Shown: one piece after another, positions 16,959-27,628 of the stretch
How the letters are laid out: each line of letters starts with the position of its first letter
Numbering within the stretch: position 1 is the first letter of the stretch
NCBI GenBank assembly: GCA_004431415.1
Contig: QPMI01000133.1
Coordinates: 62,001-126,000 of the forward strand
Length of the DNA: 64,000 bases
DNA from: Cyanophora paradoxa
Taxonomy: Eukaryota > Glaucocystophyceae > Cyanophorales > Cyanophoraceae
Reading direction: 5' to 3'
Notes under the pieces: generated by a model
What the model was told of the DNA's origin: nothing
Database searches by the model: none
What the model saw: the letters and a program-made list of their open reading frames with translations, nothing else
Program-made: the position numbers and the translations under genes

Positions 16959-17560
16959 TATTATTTAAGTCGATATTTTTGTGAGCTGTGAGCTGTGTGT
17001 GCTTTCGTAGCCGCCAAATCGCGCCCTTTGCGAATCAGACCGCGCCACTTCGTAGTAGTGTAGAAAGACTCTATACGGACACGGATGCAAAGTATGACTA
17101 GTGGAGCCCTCCGGGAACGCGCGCCGGCGCTCAGAATGTAGCGGACACCTCGGTTTTCGGGCACTTGTGACTATGGCGAATTCGCGCTTCGCGCCACTGT
17201 TGAGTAAGCTAGTCAAACTAGCACCAACATGCCCGGAAGCAAGTTACGAGCACGTAGCAATTGAGAGCGCGCCGAGATCGGCTCGCTGTCCAAAGTTATG
17301 CCCGGAAAACGAAAGGGGGGGTCGCCGCCGAGTCGCGATCGCCGGGCGCCGGAGCCGGAACCTTAGGTAAATATTTGGCGGCGGCTATTATGGTTGTAAC
17401 TGAGAATTTGAAAGGTATAACAGACCAACTACAAGGTTCAGCTATACTGGCGCTTTCCTTAGGCGCGTTGCCTGAGCTTGCCGGCGCCGCAGTGCTACCG
17501 CCGAGTCGGCGCCGACCGGTATTCAGCTCGGGCACGCCTGGTTCCCTTGCTGTGAGCCCC
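16959..17560. other. Transition from viral to GC-richer DNA, no gene seen
   Basis: Composition rises toward the host pattern after about 17,000. No frame here resembles a known protein. The right end of the provirus probably lies in the first 150 bp, but without the left end its terminal repeat cannot be defined. Confidence 0.5.
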
Positions 17561-17727
17561 GCATTTTTTTATAAAAATGCATTTTGCACATGATTTATTG
17601 AGCCTATGATACTTATATGGACGTGCTAGCCTCGTTAAGACGGTCACAGCGCTATTTTCCGTTTTGCAAGGCGATGAGCTGGTGAAGAGATACAAGCGTT
17701 CGACGGTTTGTATGGCGCCAATTCTTT

Positions 17728-17855
17728 CCCCCCATCGTTCTGACAACTTCCCCCCATCGTTCTGAAATCATCCCCCCATCGTTCTGACAACTTCCCCCCA
17801 TCGTCCTGAAAACTTCCCCCCATCGTCCTGAAAACTTCCCCCCATCGTCCTGAAA
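17728..17855. repeat. Six tandem 22-bp iterons
   Basis: The core CCCCCCATCGT starts at 17728, 17750, 17772, 17794, 17816 and 17838, an exact 22-bp period, each followed by T/C-CTGA-C/A-AA. There are no spacers, so this is not a CRISPR array. A 22-bp spacing is close to two helical turns and would place bound proteins on one face. Confidence 0.9.
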
Positions 17856-18080
17856 TGTCCGAAATTCCCTGGATTGGTATACAAATGTAAGTGTCTCATA
17901 TGCGAAAAAAGAGAAAAACCAAAAACAATAAAAGTTGTGCGGGATCACTTACACGGAGGTTCGGACATATATACGAAATATATACAGGACTGAATCGTTA
18001 TTCTTTTCATAGAACTCGCATGTAGTTTGCATGTATCTTGCATAGTGGGCGGGGCTTTTCTCTCCAATGGGTGTATCGGT

Positions 18081-18166
18081 GTCCACCACCTCATTTTTCG
18101 AATATGTACATATGTACTTTTCTCGATGGCATCGCCGATCACGATGCACAAAAAATAGGGAACATC
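18081..18166. repeat. Left imperfect direct repeat flanking zinc-finger ORF
   Basis: It shares with 18796-18944, in the same order and orientation, the strings GTCCACCACCT, CGATGGCATCG, CGATGCACA and GGG-ACATC. The right copy is longer, with extra ATCGAT-rich insertions. Confidence 0.5.
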
Positions 18167-18183
18167 AGCCTCGAAAATTTGTA

Positions 18184-18771
18184 TTAGTTCTTGGGGTGCT
18201 TTTTGCGAGTCTCATTGAAACACTTGCGACATTTTGAATATAGACCATCTTTGGCAGTACTTCTTTTATTATAATCACTTGCAGGCTTTTCGATCTTGCA
18301 GGCTGAACAGACCTTAGATTCGACGTTAATCTTTGGGCACATCTTCATTGATTCGGCATGCATTTTAGTATATTCGTTGACACAATCTTTGCATGATGAG
18401 TTGAACCCGTCAGCATTCATAGCATTCCTGTAAAACTCAGAGATTGGCTTAGTCTCTTCGCATTTGGTGCAAGTTTTGGACTCGATTTCAGGCTTTGGCT
18501 TTGAGGCAAATTTGGAAGCTTGTTCGGTGTGAACGATTTTAAAGCATGGGGCACAATATGCTTGCAGAGTAATGTTCCCCGATTTCAGCTTCCTCTTTCC
18601 ATACTCACAAGCCGGCTTCGTTTCCTTGCAGCGGTTGCATTGCTTTGACTCAGGTATGGGAAGTTGCCCCACAATTGGATACGGGATCAGTGGCGGCATT
18701 TTAGACAGCGGGATGCATTGAACAGTGAAAGGCATTTTTGTAGGATGACAGCGTTTATAAAAAGTTGACAT
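18184..18771 (-). CDS. Triple C2C2 zinc-ribbon-like protein
   Basis: Read from the ATG at 18769-18771 the protein has 195 residues; an in-frame ATG at 18804 would add 11. Three repeats follow the pattern K-x-C-x2-C-x3-K-P-x2-[DE]-[FY] then C-x2-C about 20 residues later (for example TCTKCEETKPISEF). This zinc-binding module is common in giant viruses, phages and some algal genomes, where it often accompanies HNH nucleases, but no HNH motif is present here. The C-terminus is Lys-rich (RKKHPKN). Composition is AT-rich like the island around it, unlike the host genes, suggesting a viral or mobile origin. A nucleic-acid-binding role is plausible but unproven. Confidence 0.7.
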   Translation of the reverse strand: MSTFYKRCHPTKMPFTVQCIPLSKMPPLIPYPIVGQLPIPESKQCNRCKETKPACEYGKRKLKSGNITLQAYCAPCFKIVHTEQASKFASKPKPEIESKTCTKCEETKPISEFYRNAMNADGFNSSCKDCVNEYTKMHAESMKMCPKINVESKVCSACKIEKPASDYNKRSTAKDGLYSKCRKCFNETRKKHPKN

Positions 18772-18795
18772 CAAATTTTGCGAGGGGTCGATTGC

Positions 18796-18944
18796 GTCCA
18801 CCACCTTTTTCTATCGATCCCCGATGCATATGCTATCGAGAAATTCCCGATGGCATCGATATCGCCAATCCCGATCGCGATGACGCTTGCGATGCTATCG
18901 AGCAAGTTCCCGATGCACAGAATAGGCACAAAACAGGGTACATC
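18796..18944. repeat. Right imperfect direct repeat flanking zinc-finger ORF
   Basis: This is the counterpart of 18081-18166, with internally repeated ATCGA and CCCGATG strings. Confidence 0.45.
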
Positions 18945-19262
18945 GCGGGAAAACGAGCTAGCTATAGGACTATGATAAGAATACATAAAGTTATGATAAG
19001 TTATGCATAGTTTGGGGGAAACTTTGGGGGAAAGATAAAGATTTATGCAATGGGATACTGAGGATTGGGATAAAGTTAGTGCAAAGATATGCATAAAGTT
19101 ATAAAAACTATGAAAGATTTATGCATATTGGCACTGAGGAGACTGAGAATTCAAGATAGAGGGAAGTGGCGAGACTGAATAAGATAGGATAATGTCGGAT
19201 TTAATTGGTGTCCAGTACCCACACACCGACCAACACAGAACAGGCCCAGGACGCGCACGGAC

Positions 19263-20068
19263 CTGGATCATGGCGACGACCCGGACACGTGCCTCTTGGT
19301 AGAGCGCCTCGTCCTCCCACGTCGGATTCTCGACCAGCAGCGCCCGGGCGAAGCGGTTGTGCTCCCGCAGCAGCGTGCTGCGATCGCGATAAATATAATA
19401 GCTAGCTATAGCTAGCTATAGATATCGATATTGCGCTGCAAAGCTTTGTGAAAAAAGTATGCCTCACCTGATGACGCCCAGTAAGGCGGGGCTGGCGTTG
19501 CCTTCGGGGCTGCCGGTCAGTCGCTGCCTCCTGGCGCGGTCGGCGGGCCCCCCCATCGGCAGGCCTTGCGTGTTGAGCGGCGGCCCCACAGTCTGCGCTG
19601 AAGAGCCTTCCTCCTTAAGCAGACCTGAAGAGCGAACCCCGGACCATTAGACCATTTTCGATTCGACCCGCCGATTGAATCAATTCCAAACAAGACGGAC
19701 CGCCGGAGAAGGCCCGCACGGAGGCAGAGCGTTCCGCAGTCGCGCCGTACAGGGGTCCTCCGTCGATCCGGCCCGTCACGCCGTTCACGAACGCCCCTCC
19801 AGCCGTCAGCGGAGCGGGGATGCTTCCGTTCCGCGGCGCGCAGCGACCCGCCGAGTCGCACGCGTCGAAGAGATACAGAAGCGGGTCGGCCGTTGCGTTC
19901 GTCGCGAAGTCCGCGATATCCTGGGGCGGACGCTCAGCTATTTCTACGCGCCGCGGCGGAGGATGGCTATAGCTAACGTTGACGATGGCAACTCACCAAG
20001 GCGAGAAACTGCCACCACCCGGCGACGAAAGCGGAGGTCGCAGCTCCGCTCGCGAATGGCACGGCAGT
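19263..20068 (-). CDS. Animal-type heme peroxidase, N-terminal part only
   Basis: Four consecutive exons with matching phases and GT-AG introns were read on the minus strand: 19997-20068, 19701-19920, 19468-19624 and 19263-19377. They encode blocks typical of the animal heme peroxidase fold: WWQFLALDIADF, a block ending in GGPLYGATAERSASVRAFSG, and REHNRFARALLVENPTWEDE then LYQEARVRVVAMIQ. In active family members the first block reads GQF-x-DHD, supplying the heme-linked Asp and distal His; here those two are Ala-Leu. The remaining part of the domain with the proximal His is not found; the next intron runs straight into the AT-rich island and provirus. Upstream exons and a possible signal peptide may lie at 20,290-20,560. 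The gene may be a disrupted or non-catalytic peroxidase-like protein. Confidence 0.75.
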
Positions 20069-22335
20069 CTGCAGAAGGCGGCTGGCGTTCTGCGCGCCGC
20101 GGCGCCCTCCGCGAGTGAGTATGGCAGATAACATTGCATTCTATGCGTATACGTATACGTATACGTACCGTAAGTGACGGGACGGCAGATGACGCCGGCT
20201 GAGCCGCTGATACACGACGGAAAGTGGCGGCTGTACACATAGCTAAGGGTCATGCGGCCGCGGGGGCGCCGGCGGGTCGACGTCACTGAGTCAGGGGCAC
20301 GCACGGGGAGGGCTCCAGCGGGAGGCGGGGCCCGCTCCCGTCTTGCAGAGGAAAGTAGCGCAGGGGCTCGCGCTCGCGGGCGTCGTGACAGCCTGTCCGA
20401 GCGCCGTGGGCGCCCATATGCATGGTACGATGCAGAAGAGCGCCACTGCCGTGAGCGCCGCCAGCCGCAGCTGCCCGTGCAAGACCCGGCCGCGGATAGC
20501 TAAAGCCGCGCATCTGCATACAGCTACAGCTGCAGGCTGCCGCCTAAGCCTAGGCCTAGGCCTGGCCATGGAGCGCAGCTGCAACGCGGGCCCGGGCGGC
20601 CGGAGATCAGCTGCAACCCATATCGATATCATAGTACATAGCTTCCGTACTAGGCCGCGCCAGCTGCACCGGACCGGACCACCGTGGCACTACCGATCAT
20701 CGAGGCGACCCGCCGCGAGCAAGGCGCGCGCGAGCGGGGCTCCCGCTGATCGTGAGGCGAAGCTCGCTATAGAAAGACTGCCGGCCGGCGGCGGACTCGG
20801 CGAGTTGTGGGACCGTCGACGCGATATCGATCGGCGTTGGACGCACGCGCACGCGCGCGGCCGCCGCGCGCGCGCGGCGCCTTCGGCGCCTCCGCGCCGC
20901 CGGTAACGGTAAACTTACTAGTTACGCAGCTACCGCAGCTACGTATTCACCGGCACCGTTACTACCGGTACCCCGGTACCCCGAATCCGCGATCGCGAGT
21001 CACCATTGACTCACCAATGAAAACAATTCACTTCAACTTCCGCACGCGGTTGGGGTACGTGAAGATTACGTCCTGGCGGGTACCGGACCACTACCGATCG
21101 CACATTAGCGCAGAACGTCTAGCGGAGGGCCTACTCGGATCGAGGCTACTCCACAATTAAAATAAAACATTTTTTAGTTGGCAATATTTTTCAAGTTTGC
21201 ACAATTTTCTTTCGAATTCGTATGCATTTTTTTGAGATATGCATGTTTTTTCGGGCGAAGTTTTTTGTAAATTACCGGCAATTTACCGCCGCAATATAAT
21301 CTACCCGCCACAGTCTCTAGACACCAGCTAGCACTGCGGCGCCCAGTCTGCGGGGGCTGCCCATGGCCGGCGCGGCGGCGTCCCTAGTACTGCGGGCCAG
21401 TCTGCGGCCACTGCCGGCCAGGGGGCGCAGCTGCAATCGTTCTCAGAAGGGTCTCCATCGTTCTCAAGAAGGGCGCCTCCTCACTCTCGAGCTCGCGCTC
21501 GCCGTTCTGCTGCGCATTCTCACCCCTCAATGTGCCCTCCGAGGCTCCCTCAAGGGGTCCTGGTCGCGATCGCCAACCGTACCCCCCCCCCACCCCTCCC
21601 CTCGTCCTCCTCGTACGTATACCCCTAGGCCTGGCCCTCGGGTCCAGCCTTGGCGGTCGACGTCGACGTCGTCCGAGGCTTCCCGGCCCCGCCGGGCCTA
21701 TATTGCCTCCTTCTAGGCTGCTTCTCGCCCTCGCCCTCCTTGAACTTATAATTAGGTCTTCCTCCCCTCCGGTCGTCCTCGACGTCCTCGACGTCCTCCC
21801 CGCCCTGCTGCTCCGAGGCCTCGCCCTCCTCCTCCTTGCATGATCCGATGATCATGAACTTAGGGCGCCTCCTCCGAGGCTCCTCCGGTCGACGTCTCCA
21901 TCTCCGTATGCATGGCCCAGTGGCCATGGGCCAGCGGCCTCAAAATCGAACGTTAACGAATTCAAAGCGACACAATTGCAGGCACGAATCCTTTGGCGAC
22001 GGTACATAACATCTGCGCATGCGCCTAAATCTACTGCACATATATCTATAAGCGGCTATTCGTCCTAATTATAATCTACAAGCGGCTATTCTGCACATGA
22101 AATCTGCGCCTATTTGCCATATTAAAAAGCGGCTACGTACATAAATCACAACGCCGAAAAGAGGTCGCAGCCAGCCAGCGCCCTCAGGCACTCCTCTACA
22201 TCTGCCCCGGCCCCCGTCCCGCGATCAGTCCCACACACAAGAAATTAAAAAGAGAGAGAGAGAGAGAGACCCCAGCCCCGGCCCCGCGCTTGGCGCACCA
22301 AGCACGAGCGCGAGCGCAGTCGCGGGCCCCCGCTC
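20069..22335. other. Peroxidase upstream region and intergenic DNA
   Basis: 20,290-20,560 may hold 5' exons of the peroxidase gene: a minus-strand stretch with a hydrophobic signal-like segment (ALTAVALFCIVPCIW) is present but unconnected. 20,560-22,240 shows no supported gene; it is low-complexity with many palindromes, a short AT-rich patch at about 21,150-21,300 and an acidic/basic low-complexity frame at 21,625-21,927. A GA-dinucleotide run lies near 22,250-22,268. Confidence 0.4.
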
Positions 22336-25300
22336 CTAGTACTCGTCGTCCTCGTCGTAGTCGTCCGCCCGCCCCTCCTCCTCCTCCTCCTCGTCCGCCC
22401 GGTCGTCTTCGAAGGGATCCTGGTCCCCGTCGCCCTCCTCCTCCTCCTCCTCGCCGCCCTGCTCCTCCTCTTCCATGTTGTCCTCGAACGGGTCGTCGTC
22501 CGCGCCATCGTCCTCCCCGCCCGCCTCCTCGCCCTCGAGCTCGCCCTCCTCCGGCCGGTCTTCGTCCTCGAACGGGCCGTGGCCCATCTCCTCCCCCTCC
22601 TCCTCCTCCTGCTCGCCCGCGTCCCCGTACCCCTCCTCCTCCTCCTGCTCCTCGGCCCGATCGTCGTCGAGCGGGTCGTCGTACCCCACGTCGTCGTCCC
22701 CTTCCTTCTCGCCGCCCTGCTCCTCCTCCTGCTCCTCCTCCATCTGCTCCTCCTCGAACGGGTCGTGATCGCCGGCCTCGTCCGCCGCCGCCTCCTCTTG
22801 CATCTCCTCCTCACCTTCCTGCTGCTGCCCCCAGTCCTCGTACCCCTCCTCCCCCTCCTCCTCGTCGAATCCCCACCAGTCGGCTTCGTCCTCCTCCGCG
22901 TCCCACCAGTCCTCGTACCCCTCCCCCTCCTCCTCCTCCTCCTCGTCGTCCTCGTCGTCGTCGAGCTCCAGATGCTCCCAGCCATCCTCCTCCTCATCCT
23001 CGTCCAGGCCGACCATCTCGTCCAGGTCCGCGTCGTCGTCCTCGCCGTCCTCGTCCTGGTCCCACTGCTCCAGCTTAGCTCAGCGAAGTCGTACACTGAG
23101 GCGTATGGGAGAGCGCGCACCGGGTGGATCGCCTCGTCGTCGTCGCTGCCCGCGCCCATCTCCCACGGCTCGCCGATCGCCGCGTGTGTCATCACGGCGA
23201 CGGAGGCGGGCCCGAGGCCGCGCGCCGCGCGCAGCTCGGCCAGGCGGGCGGCCCCGTCCCGCATTATCTCGTCTTGGGCCCCGCGGATGACGAGGCGGCG
23301 CAGCCCCGGGAGCGCCGCGATCGCCTCGAAGAGCCGCGCCATCACCGCGGGATCGTACCTGGGTACGCGCGTTTCAGCAGGGGAGGTTAGAACGGGGGGT
23401 AGGCAGGCACGCACGGCATGTTGCGGTGGGGTTCGAGGGAGAGCTCGTGAATTGACGTCAGGTTGCCTGCATGCGACGTGAGGGGTACACAGGTCGGGAC
23501 GTGCAGGATCGCTCCCCCCGCGCGGGGGGGGGGGGGGGGGGGGGACCGCGCACCTGCGATCCAAGGGATGTCTTCGTTCTGCAGGCGGTGCAGCGCCCTG
23601 GGGCCGAGCGAGAGCTTTCTGCGGTACCCCGGTTGGGCGGGGGTACAGAGGTCAAGGCCGAGAAAAGGGGGTATACGATCGCGACGCGCTCGAGCCGGGT
23701 ACAAAGCGCACTGGACGGAGGGGCCGATGGCGGCGCCGATGTGGCGGAGGCCGGAGCCGTCGGAGAGGAGGAGGGCGCGGGGCCGGAGGCGCTCGACGCA
23801 GGCCCGCAGCAGGTCCGCCGGGCGGCGCCCGTTCGCGAACCCCGGCTCCGCGGGGCGCTCGAACGCCACGTCTCCCACCTTCACCTTGCCGACGCGCAGG
23901 GCCGGCCCGCCGCCTGCGAGGTCCGAGGGGGGGGCGAGCTCCTCCAGCATCCGAAGGAGGTGGGCCTCGGTGCACGCCGAGGCGCTCCTGAGCCGCTCCA
24001 GCCTCGGGAACTGGCGAGAGAGAGAGGGCGATCCAATGAGAGCGGCGGAGGGGAGGGGGGGGCGGGGGGGAGGCAGGGGGCGGGAGAAGGAGGGGGGAGC
24101 GACCTCGCGGAGGAACGGGGCGGCCAGGGGTACGTCGTTCGTCTCCCTCCCGAAGTGGACGTGGGCGTCGAGCCTGAGAAACAAGGCTCGTGATGGGGGG
24201 GGGAAGCGAGGGGGTACGCAAAAGAACGCACTCCTCGATGCGGCTGGAGGGCCCGCCGAGCGATTTGATGGCGGGGAAGTAGCCGCGGCCCTCGCCCGGC
24301 AGCGACAGGCGCCGCAGCCCGGGGAAGCGCTCCGCGACGCGCAGCAGCCGCGCTGCGCGGCCGCAGGGGGGTACGAGTCAGCCGCGGCGCAGGGGGGTAC
24401 GCGTCGCTCGCCCGGCCGCCCGCTGGCCCGCGCACCGGCGCTATCAAAGGCCTCGGACCGCGAGCCGCGGAAGCGGGCGCCCAGCGCCCCGCGCTGGTCC
24501 CCGCTGCAGGCGGGCAGCCAGGGCAGGCGCTCGGGTACAGGAACCCGCCTGCCCGTCCGGTCCACACCCAGGACGCTGCGCTGAACCTGAACAGCGCCGT
24601 CAGCTCATCGAGGCCGGCGGAGGGGGGGGGTACGGGGTACGGGCGGGCCCTGAAGACGCGCAGCTCGAGGGCAACGACGCCGGGCAGGGGCGGCGGGCCG
24701 GCGCCCGCCCCGCCGGCGCCGGGGCGGCGAGCGCGGCGAGGCAGCGCGCGATCTCGGCGGCGACGGGGCCCGAGCCGGGGCGGGCGGGCCGGCGTCGGAG
24801 AGGCCACCGACGAAGAGGTCCAGCTGCAGGTGCGAGAGGCCGCGGAAGCGCGGCAGCGCCGCCAGCGCGTGCAGCGCCCACGGCAGCTGCAGCGCGTGCG
24901 CCCTGCGCCGCACGCTCAGCAGCGGCCGGCACGCGGGCGGGCGGGCGGGCGGGCGGGGGACGCGCCGGAGGTGGAAGGCGGACCAGAGGCGCGGGTCGGA
25001 CGCGAGGCGGCGCCAGCGGCGGCAGACGCGCCCCGCCGCGCACAGCAGCCGGTGCGCCTCCGGCAGCGCCCCCTCCGCCTGCCCCCGCTGCGTCCCGCCT
25101 CAGCCGCCGCAGGCACGGGGCCGGGGCCGCCGGCGCGGGGCGGGGCGGGCGGACCCTCACGGCGAGTTCGAAGACGTACAGAAGGACGTCGTCGGGCAGC
25201 GCCGCCTCCGCCGCTTCCGCCGCTTCCGGCCCCGCCGCGCCCTCCGCCGCGACGAAGACGCCCGTCCGCCGCTCCGCGCACCGCCGCCGCGCCCGCTCCG

Positions 25301-25962
25301 CCTCACCGATCGCCTCCCGCAGCCGCGCCCGCTCGCCCCGCGGCCCCGGCGCCCCCCGGCCCCCTCCGTCTGCACCGCCACGCTCGCCGGCGCCCTGCGG
25401 CGTCGTCAGCTGCGGGGCCGCGGGCGGGGCGCCGGCGCCGTCGCTGCGCGCACCGCAGGGCGGCCGGGACCTGGACCTCGGGGTACGCGTACGCAAAAGC
25501 GCCCCCGCCGAGGGCGCGCTCGGCCGCCAGCGCCGCCTCCGCGCGCTCGAGCGCGGCGCGCAGCTCCCCGACCTCCTCTTCGCCCTCCTCCTGCCCGGGC
25601 CCGGGCCCGGCGCCCTCGTCCGGCGCCTCGAACTCCTCGCGGCCGCGCTTCCGCCCGCCCAGGAGGCGCCCCGCGAACGGGACGCGCCGCAGGAGCGCCG
25701 TCGCGAGGCGGCCGAGGCGCCCGTAGCGTCCCCTGCGCGAGGGGCGCGGGAGGCGCGTGAGCGGGCAGCGGGCGCTGCGACACGGCCGAGGCGCTTCGTG
25801 CGCACTCGTCTGTCTGCATCCCAGCGACTCGCCGCTCCTCCCCCGCACCGCTTGTCGAAGGAAGCCCGAGCCGGGAACCGCCCAGGCCGCTGCGGGCGAG
25901 TTAGGGACGCGTCCCCGGCGATGCCACGCGGGCGGAGGCGCGCACAGCAGGTTCAGCGCCAT
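22336..25962 (-). CDS. F-box protein with leucine-rich repeats and a very acidic tail
   Basis: The F-box is split by an intron: ALPDDVLLYVFELA (about 25,165-25,205) then LLCAAGRVCRRWRRLASDPR (about 24,990-25,050). Downstream exons give leucine-rich blocks, such as LAALPRFRGLSHLQLDLFVG, RFPGLRRLSLPGEGRGYFPA, FPRLERLRSASACTEAHLLR and LPGLRRLVIRGAQDEIMRDG, ending near 23,080. The last 225 residues (22,336-23,016) are Glu/Asp/Gly with five copies of a DPFE-like motif. F-box proteins bind Skp1 and present substrates to SCF ubiquitin ligases, with LRRs as the substrate arm. The N-terminal exon has a coiled coil (GELRAALERAEAALAAERAL). The start and several boundaries are uncertain, and the junction before the acidic exon is awkward. 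Confidence 0.68.
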
Positions 25963-26296
25963 CGCTGGGGTGCCGGAGCCTGGATTCGACTTGATGGGAG
26001 CGTTCCTTTCCGCGCCCGCCGAGCCGCTGTAACCACCGCGCTGGAGCCGGTGCTGGGAACGCTATCGCTGAGCGTGGCCTGGGTGCAAGGTCGAGCGGGC
26101 CGTCAAACTGCCGGTCCGCTCTAGCTGTGGCGGCGCGAGCTCGCTGCCAGCCCCGCAGCGTCGCGTCAGCACTCGTGCTGGTGCTCGGACGCGGCCCGCG
26201 GGCCGATCGGTCAAGAGAAGCGGTCGGAAGGGGGGGGATCGGTTCCAGCGGGGTAGGGCAACCACTTGAGCAACCAAGCAATTTCAGAAGCCAGTC

Positions 26297-27628
26297 ATGT
26301 CGTTCTTGGGCCTTGCAGGCGATGACCGCGTGAAGAAGCTCGAGGACAGAGTGCTGCAGCTCGAGAACCTCGTCGAGACGCTGCGTGCGGAGGTCGACCA
26401 GCTCAAGGGCAAGAGTGCGTGGCAGGCGGCCTGCGCGCCCCGCGTGGATCGCGTAAAGCACTCTCTCTCCGTGCCTGGCAGAATCTGAGGCCCCGCTCTC
26501 CAGCCGCAGGCCGCGGACCGAGGCCTCGCCCGACTCCGCGCCCGCCGGTGCGTACTCGCGTGCGACGTATCGTTGGCTCGGAGAGGATCTTTCGTGCGCG
26601 CTGGACGTGCGCCCCGGCCGATCTGACACGCTCTTTTTTTCCGCCGACAGGTGGCGAAGAAGGACAAGGAGAGCAAAGAGGAGAAGCAGCCAGCGGCAGA
26701 AGGCGACGCCAAGAAAGACGATGCCGCCCCGACCGCGAGCACGGCACGTTCGCGTGGGCGTTTCGCGGGCGCCGGCGTTACTGACGTCCGCGGCCGATGC
26801 GCGCAGAAGCTCGTCATGAAGCCCCGCGGCAAGCCGGGCAAGCCTCGCGGCAAGCCGGCGGACAAGCCGGCCGGGGACGCCGCCGCGAAGCCCGCGGAAG
26901 GCGAGGCCGCCGCCGGCGAGGGCGCCGCGCCCGCGCGCCCCAAGACCGCGCCAGAGGCGAAGGATAAGAAGGATGCGGCGGAGAAGCCGAAGCGGCCCTC
27001 TACGGCCGGCGCGGTGCGCGCGGCCCCGCTCCGAGTGAAGGCCCGGGCGCCCGCCCACGCGGCGCCAGCGCAAGCCCGCGGGGCCCAAGCCGGCGGGGGC
27101 GGCTGCGTCCGCGGACGGAAAGCCCGCGGAGAAGGCGGCGGGCGAGGATAAGCCGGCAGCGGAGAAGAACGGGCACGGCAAGCAGGCCTGGGTCCGCCCG
27201 CCCCGCCCTCTTCTCTCTCTCCTTCTCCTTCTCCTTCCTTTCCGCTCACCCTCTACAGGTCCCGAAGAAGCCTGCGCCCAAGGCCGAGGGCGCCGCCGAC
27301 GGGGTACGCCTTTTCCTCCCTTTGCTTCCGGGGTGCCGGCCCGCAGGAGAAAGTGACCGCTCCCCCCCCCTTCTCCTCCAGGCTGCCCAGGTCACCAAGC
27401 CCGCCCGCGGGGTACGCTCTATCTCTTTCTCTATTCCGCGCCTTCAGATTCTCACGCGCCCCGCAGTCCACGGGCAAGGGCAAGACCGCGGCGACTGCCT
27501 CTTCCCCAAAGGTGCCCCCCTCCTGACCCCGCCGAGCACCTTGCCCCCCCCCACCCCTTGACCCGCTCCGTTTGCAGAAGGACGCCGCACCTGCGGCCAC
27601 GGAGGCGGCGGCAGCCCCCGCCAACTAG
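26297..27628 (+). CDS. Lys/Ala/Pro-rich histone-H1-tail-like protein with N-terminal coiled coil
   Basis: The first exon (26,297-26,451) encodes MSFLGLAGDDRVKKLEDRVL and then a leucine-zipper-like helix (LQLENLVETLRAEVDQLKG). After an intron, the second exon from 26,651 reads VAKKDKESKEEKQPAAEGDA. Later exons are composed of Lys, Ala and Pro (KPRGKPGKPRGKPADKPAGD), ending with small exons and a stop at 27,626-27,628 after ATEAAAAPAN. The tail resembles linker-histone C-terminal domains or other basic chromatin proteins, but no winged-helix globular domain is present. The reading frame shifts near 27,060, implying another intron or an error. A DNA- or RNA-binding nuclear role is an inference from composition. 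Confidence 0.6.

Larger units (their letters stand above)
1..17000. mobile_element. Integrated polinton-like virus (provirus), left end outside window
   Basis: This block holds about 15 intron-free genes separated by few bases. It includes a major capsid protein, an FtsK/HerA-type packaging ATPase, a PolB-helicase fusion and a DDE-type (rve) integrase, the gene set expected of a polinton-like virus or virophage relative. Base composition is visibly more AT-rich than the flanking host DNA, and the change occurs just after the last gene, near 16,960-17,100. The left terminus lies outside the window, so terminal inverted repeats and a target-site duplication cannot be examined. All large ORFs appear open, so the element may be recent or still functional. 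I saw no adenovirus-type cysteine protease in the visible part. Confidence 0.85.
17561..19205. mobile_element. AT-rich island, possible second mobile element or viral relic
   Basis: A sharply AT-richer 1.6-kb stretch is separated from the provirus by about 500 bp of GC-richer sequence. It holds a 22-bp iteron array, a zinc-finger ORF and imperfect direct repeats. Its right edge falls about 60 bp into the intron following the last visible exon of the host peroxidase gene. No transposase is seen, so mobility is only inferred from composition and position. Confidence 0.4.

Noticed and set aside
1-16960. tRNA genes in the viral block
   Set aside because: No cloverleaf-like sequence with a TTCGA-type arm was noticed in the gaps, which are too short.
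1-17000. Terminal inverted repeats of the provirus
   Set aside because: The left end is outside the window, so a repeat pair cannot be shown.
17728-17855. CRISPR-like array
   Set aside because: Units are contiguous with no variable spacers, and the host is eukaryotic; iterons or a minisatellite fit better.
22290-23481. Long Arg/Pro/Ser/Leu-rich frames on the plus strand
   Set aside because: They are complements of the acidic F-box tail and LRR exons; the sequence is low-complexity and shows no domain.
23463-24584. 373-aa plus-strand frame
   Set aside because: It overlaps several spliced leucine-rich exons of the minus-strand F-box gene and has no recognisable similarity.
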